Shown: one piece after another, positions 22,231 through 27,563 of the stretch
Position numbering within the stretch: position 1 is the stretch's first letter
How the letters are laid out: every line of letters starts with the position of its first letter
From: JADJXV01 sp964527785
Lineage (GTDB): Bacteria > Bacteroidota > Ignavibacteria > Kapaibacteriales > UBA961
Length of the DNA: 27,563 bases
Assembly: GCA_964527785.1 (NCBI GenBank)
Contig: CAZGNO010000050.1
Span: forward strand, 1-27,563
Direction: 5' to 3'
Program-made: the position numbers and the translations under genes
Notes under the pieces: model-generated
What the model saw: the letters and a program-made list of their open reading frames with translations, nothing else
Database searches by the model: none
What the model was told of the DNA's origin: nothing

Positions 22231-23475
22231 ATGGCAGTTTATATTTTACGGAGATTGCTACTTGCAATTCCAACGTTTCTCGGCTGCACGTTAGTTGTGT
22301 TCTTTATTGTACAACTTGCTCCCGGCGGTCCTTTAGAAGAGGAAATTCGTCAATTGAGAATGGGAAGTGGCGGAGAGGGTGGAGGAATATCACAGACAGC
22401 CGGTAGCGTTACAGCGTTGCCACAAGATGCAATTGATGCAATGAAAGAATACTACGGGTTTGACGAGCCGTTGTGGAAACGCTATCCGATTTGGCTGGGG
22501 CTTTATCCTCGCAAAGTGGATAGATTTGTTGTTCAACTTGGTGTTCCCAGAAATATTGGTGACGAAAAAAAGGTAATAGTTGAGCGAAACGGTGCAGGTT
22601 TTAAAGTTGCTGATGCATCGAATCCATCTGTTATGCTGGAGGGATGGAAGGTAATGGAGTATAAAAATGACGTTGGTGAGCAGAAATATAAAATTTATAA
22701 AGAAAAATTTAGTGGGATTTTAACGCTTGATTTCGGTAAATCTCATAAATACAGCGAGCCGGTCTTGAATCTAATTGAGAGCAGACTGCCTGTCTCTATT
22801 CAATTTGGCATTATCTCCTTGATTCTAACCTATACATTCTGTGTGTATTTAGGCATTCAAAAAGCAATCAGACACGGCTCGCCGTTCGATTTTGCTTCGA
22901 GCGCAATAGTATTTGTCGGGTATTCTGTTCCCGGCTGGGCATTAGGTGCGGTGATGCTTGTTGCTCTTGGCGGCGGGTCAGGTATAGGGTGGTTTCCGCT
23001 GGGCGGATTCCAATCACAAGATTACGACCAATTGACTTTACTTTCTAAAATCGGGGACAGGGCATATTATTTTGTTTTGCCGACTATTGCCTATTGTATT
23101 GCAGCTTTTGCGACAACTACGATTCTTATGAAGAATTCATTGCTGGAAAATCTAAGTCAAGATTATATCCGTACAGCGTTTGCGAAAGGACTGAAAGAGC
23201 GAAGAGTGATTTGGGTTCATGCGATGCGTAATTCAATTATTCCTCTAGCTGCAAATTTTGGTCATGTTATAGGGATTTTCCTTGCCGGTTCGTATTTGAT
23301 TGAGCGTGTGTTCAATATTCAGGGAATCGGGAAATTATCATTCGAGGCGGCTCTTTCACGTGACTATTCCATCCTTTTCACATTTACTGTTATCACAACG
23401 GCAGTCGGCTTAATCGGCTCTCTCATCTCTGATGTGATTTTAGCGACCGTTGATCCGCGTATTCGCTTTAAGTAA
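22231..23475 (+). CDS. YejB/OppB-like peptide ABC transporter permease
   Basis: The 414-residue inner-membrane permease starts MAVYILRRLLLAIPTFLGCT, typical of the YejB/OppB group, and has a QLAPGGPLEEEI segment after the first helix as in YejB. Residues ~75-170 form a large periplasmic insert that includes YYGFDEPLWKRY and TLDFGKSHKY. The C-terminal part has the EAA-type coupling loop DYIRTAFAKGLKERRVIWVH followed by AMRNSIIPL, which contacts the ATPase. The end (DVILATVDPRIRFK) is standard. It follows the binding protein after a partial terminator and precedes the second permease by 34 bp. No Shine-Dalgarno is evident. Confidence 0.92.
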   Translation: MAVYILRRLLLAIPTFLGCTLVVFFIVQLAPGGPLEEEIRQLRMGSGGEGGGISQTAGSVTALPQDAIDAMKEYYGFDEPLWKRYPIWLGLYPRKVDRFVVQLGVPRNIGDEKKVIVERNGAGFKVADASNPSVMLEGWKVMEYKNDVGEQKYKIYKEKFSGILTLDFGKSHKYSEPVLNLIESRLPVSIQFGIISLILTYTFCVYLGIQKAIRHGSPFDFASSAIVFVGYSVPGWALGAVMLVALGGGSGIGWFPLGGFQSQDYDQLTLLSKIGDRAYYFVLPTIAYCIAAFATTTILMKNSLLENLSQDYIRTAFAKGLKERRVIWVHAMRNSIIPLAANFGHVIGIFLAGSYLIERVFNIQGIGKLSFEAALSRDYSILFTFTVITTAVGLIGSLISDVILATVDPRIRFK

Positions 23476-23509
23476 TTATTATTGAAAAATTTACTCAAGT
23501 AGAAAAACT

Positions 23510-24661
23510 ATGTTTTCAAGAAAATCAAAAACTGAGGAAACCGAGCAAAGAATACCGACAATCATGCAGCGGCGTTGGAGAAAGTTCAAAGGAATGAAAC
23601 GAGGATATAATTCATTCCGCATTCTGATTGTTGCTTATGTGCTTTCTTTTTGCTTGCCTGTTTTGGTAAATAATCAAGCGTTGATGGTAAGCTACAACGG
23701 ACACTGGTCGTTTCCGGCTGTTCAAACGTTTTTTGCGGAATTGCCGCTTGTTGGTTTTTTAGTTAAAAATCATGCATATCAAGGAGAGCTTTTCGGTCAG
23801 AAAGGGAATACAAGCGAATGTAAGTATAGAGAGTTGAAAGTTCAGTATGAAAGTGAAGGTCAAGGTAACTTTGTAATAATGCCGTTGTACCCGTATGGAT
23901 ATAAGGACATGGTGACGGGTGACGGAGTAAAAGAAGATGTGTTCTTAAAGCCAATGCGGCGTACATCGGACGGAGGTTTCCGGCTATTTGGAACGGATGA
24001 TTCCGGAGGTGATGTCTTTTCAAAGATAGCTTACGGGTTTAATATTTCTATTTCGTTTGCGCTCTTGCTCTCGTTAATTGAATATATAATCGCAATACCG
24101 CTGGGGGCTGCTTTGGGGTATTTAGGAGGGTTGTTTGATATTTTGATGCAACGTGTTATAGAAATATGGGCTTCTCTGCCTCTGCTTTTTTTAATTATAA
24201 TTGTAGTTTCGATGACTACTCCAAGTTTCGGGTTGTTGTTGGGACTGCTCTCGGTAGCCAGTTGGGTGGGGATTACCACCTATGTTCGTGCCGAATTTTA
24301 CCGAGAAAAGGCAAAAGATTATGTTGCTGCAGCAGTTTCAATTGGAATTCCTACATGGAAAATAATGCTGAAACATATTCTGCCGAATTCGCTTGTTCCG
24401 CTTATTACGTTTTTCCCGTTCACGCTTATTGCCGGAATCAGTTCATTGGTAAGTTTGGATTTCTTGGGTTTTGGATTGCCTCCCGGAACTCCTAGTTGGG
24501 GAAGTATGATATCAATCGGTTTGGAACATATCAACGACGGCTATTGGTGGCTGACGGTTGTTCCGCTCACGGCGATGTTCTTTACATTGATGCTGACTGT
24601 TTTTATTGGCGAAGCGATTAGAGAAGCGTTTGACCCTAAAGTGTTCTCAAGGTTGCGTTAA
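23510..24661 (+). CDS. YejE/OppC-like peptide ABC transporter permease
   Basis: The 383-residue partner permease has one N-terminal helix (~35-57), then ~100 periplasmic residues, then a GTDDSGGDVFSKIAYGF entry to the transport domain. Landmarks in order are QRVIEIWASLPLLFLIII, RAEFYREKAKDYVAAAVSIG, the coupling motif KIMLKHILPNSLVPLITF, SLDFLGFGLPPGTPSWG and a FIGEAIREAFDPKVF end, all of which fit YejE closely. It forms a heterodimeric channel with the preceding permease. The next gene in the same direction starts 29 bp later but is not a transporter subunit. Confidence 0.93.
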   Translation: MFSRKSKTEETEQRIPTIMQRRWRKFKGMKRGYNSFRILIVAYVLSFCLPVLVNNQALMVSYNGHWSFPAVQTFFAELPLVGFLVKNHAYQGELFGQKGNTSECKYRELKVQYESEGQGNFVIMPLYPYGYKDMVTGDGVKEDVFLKPMRRTSDGGFRLFGTDDSGGDVFSKIAYGFNISISFALLLSLIEYIIAIPLGAALGYLGGLFDILMQRVIEIWASLPLLFLIIIVVSMTTPSFGLLLGLLSVASWVGITTYVRAEFYREKAKDYVAAAVSIGIPTWKIMLKHILPNSLVPLITFFPFTLIAGISSLVSLDFLGFGLPPGTPSWGSMISIGLEHINDGYWWLTVVPLTAMFFTLMLTVFIGEAIREAFDPKVFSRLR

Positions 24662-24690
24662 TTTTTTGGATTGATAACAATGTAAATCCA

Positions 24691-25971
24691 ATGAGCATAT
24701 TAAAAGATATACCCGAACTTGTCAGTGCCGAGGTTATCTCTCAGGAGACAGCCGACAGAATACACGCGTATTATCATAGTAAGGGTGGTCAGAATCAAAG
24801 TCGTCTTCTGATTGTTTTTGGTATTCTCGGTTCATTATTGGTAGGGCTTGGAATAATACTAATCATTGCCCACAATTGGGACGAATTATCCAAAGCAACT
24901 AAAACCCTGCTTGCATTTGTTCCGCTTGTTATCGGACAAACACTTTGTGGGTACACGTTACTAAAAAAACAAGATAGTACTGCATTCAGGGAAAGCAGTT
25001 CGGCTTTTCTGTTTATTGCGATTGCTGCGAATATTTCGCTTATTGCTCAGATATATAATATTTCGGGGGATTTCAACCGGTTCTTACTAACGTGGATGCT
25101 TTTGGGATTGCCGTTGGTATATCTGATGAGATCGTCAGCTGCGTCTTTATTCTATATTGCCGGAATTACTTATTACGCAGGACATTGGTCATACTCTAAT
25201 ACAGAATTCAATTATTATTGGCTTCTTTTAGTATTGATTGTACCTCATTATTATCTATTATTTAAGAGGTATCCATACAGTAACTTTATGGTATTCCATA
25301 ATTGGCTTATTCCAATTTCGATGCTATATGGACTGTTCCCGATAGTAATTACCGGAAAAAGCTCTGAGTTGATGATTGTGGCATATTCGAGCATTCTGGG
25401 ACTGTACTGTCTAATCGGAAATTCCGATTTCTTCAATTCGCAAAAAATACGAAACAGCAGCTACAAAATAATAGGTACGCTCGGTACGGTTATAGTACTT
25501 CTGACATTAAGTTTTGATTTCTTTTGGTCGCATTTAAGAATTCAGAATTATCAATTTAGTCAAATAGTAACTTCGCAAGAATTTTTAGCTACTGCTATTG
25601 TTACACTGGTTTCGACTGTATTGTTTATACTTGATAGAATAAAGAAACCTCTACGAGAAATCAAAGTGTTCGAGCCAATTTTTATACTGTTTGCCATAAC
25701 GTTTATTATCGGGCTTACATCTCCGTTTGCAGTAGTTTTAGATAATATTCTTGTACTTGGAATCGGGATTTTTACAATAAGGGACGGGGCAAAATCAGAC
25801 CACTTGGGTGTGATGAACTATGGGCTGTTGATTATTACAGCATTGGTTGTTTGCAGGTTCTTTGATACTCATTGGTCTTTTGTGACTCGCGGGATTCTTT
25901 TTCTGATTGTTGGCGTTGGGTTCTTTTTAACGAATTTCCTTATGCTTAAAAAAAGGAAAGTCAATGAATAA
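24691..25971 (+). CDS. DUF2157 membrane protein
   Basis: The 426-residue protein has a short soluble N-terminus (residues 1-37, ISQETADRIHAYY-like, typical of DUF2157) and then about a dozen hydrophobic segments, starting with LLIVFGILGSLLVGLGIILI and the HNWDELSKATKTLLAF turn that is a hallmark of this family. The function of DUF2157 proteins is unknown. The stop codon overlaps the start of the next gene by 8 bp, and the pair (DUF2157 + GDYXXLXY) is commonly adjacent, so they probably work together in the inner membrane. No Shine-Dalgarno precedes the start. Their position between permease and ATPase genes of a peptide importer suggests insertion into the operon, not a shared task. Confidence 0.85.
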   Translation: MSILKDIPELVSAEVISQETADRIHAYYHSKGGQNQSRLLIVFGILGSLLVGLGIILIIAHNWDELSKATKTLLAFVPLVIGQTLCGYTLLKKQDSTAFRESSSAFLFIAIAANISLIAQIYNISGDFNRFLLTWMLLGLPLVYLMRSSAASLFYIAGITYYAGHWSYSNTEFNYYWLLLVLIVPHYYLLFKRYPYSNFMVFHNWLIPISMLYGLFPIVITGKSSELMIVAYSSILGLYCLIGNSDFFNSQKIRNSSYKIIGTLGTVIVLLTLSFDFFWSHLRIQNYQFSQIVTSQEFLATAIVTLVSTVLFILDRIKKPLREIKVFEPIFILFAITFIIGLTSPFAVVLDNILVLGIGIFTIRDGAKSDHLGVMNYGLLIITALVVCRFFDTHWSFVTRGILFLIVGVGFFLTNFLMLKKRKVNE

Positions 25972-26533
25972 GCGTATCTTGATTTCGATTTTTGCGCTTC
26001 TTGTCCTTGCACAGCTATATGTTCCTACTTCAATGATATTGGAAAAAGAAGATGTACTTACCAATGGACAGGAGTTCAAATTCAAAACAGCACCGATAGA
26101 CCCGCATGACTTGTTTCGCGGGAAATACATCTATCTGAATTTTCAAGCAAATGAGGTAGAGGTACAAAGCATCAAAGAGTATGTATATGATGAAAATATG
26201 TATGCAATTATTACAAAAGATTCAAATGGTTATGCTAAAATTCAATCCATATCCAAAGCAACTCCAACAGATACAGAAAATTTTGTAAAAATTAGAGTCC
26301 GTAATTTTTTCGGCACAGGAAACAGGCAGAGGGTTGTAGTTGGGTATCCTTTCGACAGGTATTACATGGAGGAATCCAAAGCTCCTGTAGCTGAGAAAGC
26401 ATACAACGAATCTATTATTGACACTACTCAAATTACGTATGCACTGGTAAGTATCAAAGATGGTGAAAGCGTGCTAAAGGATGTGTTAATAAATGGAGTG
26501 CCGATCAAAGAAATTGCAAAAATGCAGAAGTGA
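25964..26533 (+). CDS. GDYXXLXY-type membrane-anchored protein
   Basis: The 189-residue protein has one N-terminal membrane or signal-anchor helix (~4-22) and an extracytoplasmic domain carrying DPHDLFRGKYIYLNF, the variant here of the GDYXXLXY family motif (Lys replaces the Asp of GDY). An AAGGAAAG at ~25951-25957 is a good Shine-Dalgarno and the start overlaps the upstream gene by 8 bp, so translation is probably coupled to DUF2157. Function is unknown. An ATPase gene of the importer follows after 93 bp. Confidence 0.85.
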   Translation: MNKRILISIFALLVLAQLYVPTSMILEKEDVLTNGQEFKFKTAPIDPHDLFRGKYIYLNFQANEVEVQSIKEYVYDENMYAIITKDSNGYAKIQSISKATPTDTENFVKIRVRNFFGTGNRQRVVVGYPFDRYYMEESKAPVAEKAYNESIIDTTQITYALVSIKDGESVLKDVLINGVPIKEIAKMQK

Positions 26534-26626
26534 AGATGAATGCTATTTTGCAATTGCAAATAGTCGTTAGAGCAACAAAAATTCTTTTATTCTCTAGAAT
26601 TACAGTACATCAACAAAGGAAATCGC

Positions 26627-27563
26627 GTGTCACAAGAAAAACTATTTGAAATAAAAAATCTTCGTACATATTTCAATATCGAAGGTAAAATGGCAAAAGC
26701 CGTTGATGGTGTTTCATTCGATATATACAAGGGGGAGGTGCTCGGCTTGGTGGGTGAATCCGGTTCGGGTAAATCTGTCACAGCACTTTCACTGATGAAA
26801 CTTATTCCTGACCCCCCGGGTAAAATTGTTGACGGAGAGATTCTCTATAACGGACACGACCTTCTGAAACTGACCTATGAGGAAATGTATGATGTTCGCG
26901 GTTATGATATGGCAATGATTTTCCAGGAACCGATGACATCACTCAATCCGGTATTCAAAATCGGAATGCAAATCGGCGAAGTAATTATGGCACACGAAAA
27001 AGTATCAAAAGAAGAAGCTCGCAAGCGTTCAATTGAAATGCTGAGGTTAGTTGGGATTCCTGCACCCGAAAAGCGTATTGACGACTACCCGCATCAGTTC
27101 TCCGGTGGAATGCGTCAGCGTGTGATGATTGCGATTGCTCTTGCGTGTAATCCTGCTCTTCTCATTGCCGACGAGCCGACTACTGCGCTCGACGTAACTA
27201 TTCAAGCGCAAATTTTAGATCTGATGCTCACTCTCAAAGAAAAGCGCAAAGAAGCTGCTATTTTGCTGATAACTCATGATCTGGCAGTAATTGCAGAACT
27301 TTGCCGGCGTGTTATAGTTATGTATGGTGGGAAAATTCAGGAAATTGCGCTTGTTGAAGAATTATTTGACGAACCTCTGCACCCATACACACGGGGCTTG
27401 ATGAAGTCAATACCGCATTCACATAAGCCGGGTGCGAAACATGAACGATTAGAGGCAATCCCGGGTAATGTTCCGAGCATACTTAACTTTCCAGTTGGCT
27501 GTCAGTCTTGCCCGCCCCGTCCCGAATCCATCCTAATATGTGCTCGCATAGAGTCCTCTCTCT
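26627..27563 (+). CDS. Peptide ABC transporter ATPase (DppD/OppD-like), 3' end cut
   Basis: Start at GTG 26627 with AAAGGA at 26615-26620. The 312 codons visible run off the window. The ATPase has Walker A GESGSGKS, the Q loop MIFQEPMTSLNPV, signature FSGGMRQRVMIA, Walker B LLIADEPTTALD and H-loop ITHDLAV, then the C-terminal oligopeptide domain (HPYTRGLMKSIP, AIPGNVPSILNFPVGC). That domain and the PxPEKRIDDYPHQF(S)GG-type stretch fit DppD/OppD, not a fused YejF. It powers the importer with the two permeases; a second ATPase (OppF-like) may follow outside the window. From about codon 295 the usual zinc/iron-cluster-like GCxFxPRC motif is scrambled (GCQSCPPRPES), see findings. Confidence 0.9.
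   Translation, partial: MSQEKLFEIKNLRTYFNIEGKMAKAVDGVSFDIYKGEVLGLVGESGSGKSVTALSLMKLIPDPPGKIVDGEILYNGHDLLKLTYEEMYDVRGYDMAMIFQEPMTSLNPVFKIGMQIGEVIMAHEKVSKEEARKRSIEMLRLVGIPAPEKRIDDYPHQFSGGMRQRVMIAIALACNPALLIADEPTTALDVTIQAQILDLMLTLKEKRKEAAILLITHDLAVIAELCRRVIVMYGGKIQEIALVEELFDEPLHPYTRGLMKSIPHSHKPGAKHERLEAIPGNVPSILNFPVGCQSCPPRPESILICARIESSL

Noticed and set aside
26547..26560. 14-bp palindrome TTTGCAATTGCAAA between the GDYXXLXY and ATPase genes
   Set aside because: Short, AT-rich and without a T tract; could be chance.

Overview
The window looks like a chromosomal segment of a bacterium from the Bacteroidota/Chlorobi (FCB) group. The base composition is AT-rich. Two secreted proteins end in type IX secretion (T9SS) type A sorting domains, several genes lack a Shine-Dalgarno sequence, and one candidate promoter fits the Bacteroidota -33/-7 pattern. 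An Ignavibacteria- or Kapabacteria-like lineage is my guess; no rRNA or other marker here settles it. I see no tRNA, rRNA or CRISPR array.

Layout. (1) 347-4335 (+): a large secreted HzsA-related c-type cytochrome with five fibronectin-III repeats and a T9SS tail, broken into two ORFs by what looks like a single missing A near 1983-1985. (2) 4562-5293 (+): a Spy/CpxP-like lipoprotein. (3) 5294-5986: a non-coding block with a 315-bp MITE-like element, a 33-bp inverted repeat, two small hairpins and another imperfect inverted repeat. (4) 5987-9657 (+): a peptidase-containing ABC exporter (C39 protease + membrane domain + ATPase) and its HlyD-type partner. (5) 9695-11443 (-): a secreted beta-propeller-repeat protein with a T9SS tail, bracketed by two inverted copies of one terminator-like hairpin. 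(6) 11592-12839 (-): an orphan sensor histidine kinase. (7) 12869-13161: a second MITE-like element with the same ends as the first. (8) 13345-17607 (-): a tight operon purD - sugar-nucleotide epimerase - oligopeptidase B. (9) 17608-18063: a 50-bp perfect palindrome and a second inverted-repeat element. (10) 18064-19709 (-): dapF and an inositol-monophosphatase-family gene overlapping by 4 bp. (11) 20182-27563 (+): a peptide ABC importer (YejA-like binding lipoprotein, YejB- and YejE-like permeases, DppD/OppD-like ATPase cut by the window end), with a DUF2157 / GDYXXLXY membrane pair between the permease and ATPase genes.

How the genes fit together. Most encode envelope, export or peptide handling: two T9SS cargo proteins, a periplasmic chaperone-like lipoprotein, a GG-peptide-type exporter, a peptide importer and a cytoplasmic oligopeptidase that could process imported peptides. 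The rest is housekeeping (purine, lysine/peptidoglycan and sugar-nucleotide metabolism).

I do not see a clearly new multi-gene defence or biosynthetic system. The most unusual material is the repeat landscape: two MITE-like elements sharing ends but not interiors, and a set of palindromic intergenic elements. The broken cytochrome and the exporter without a visible substrate are the other points worth a second look.
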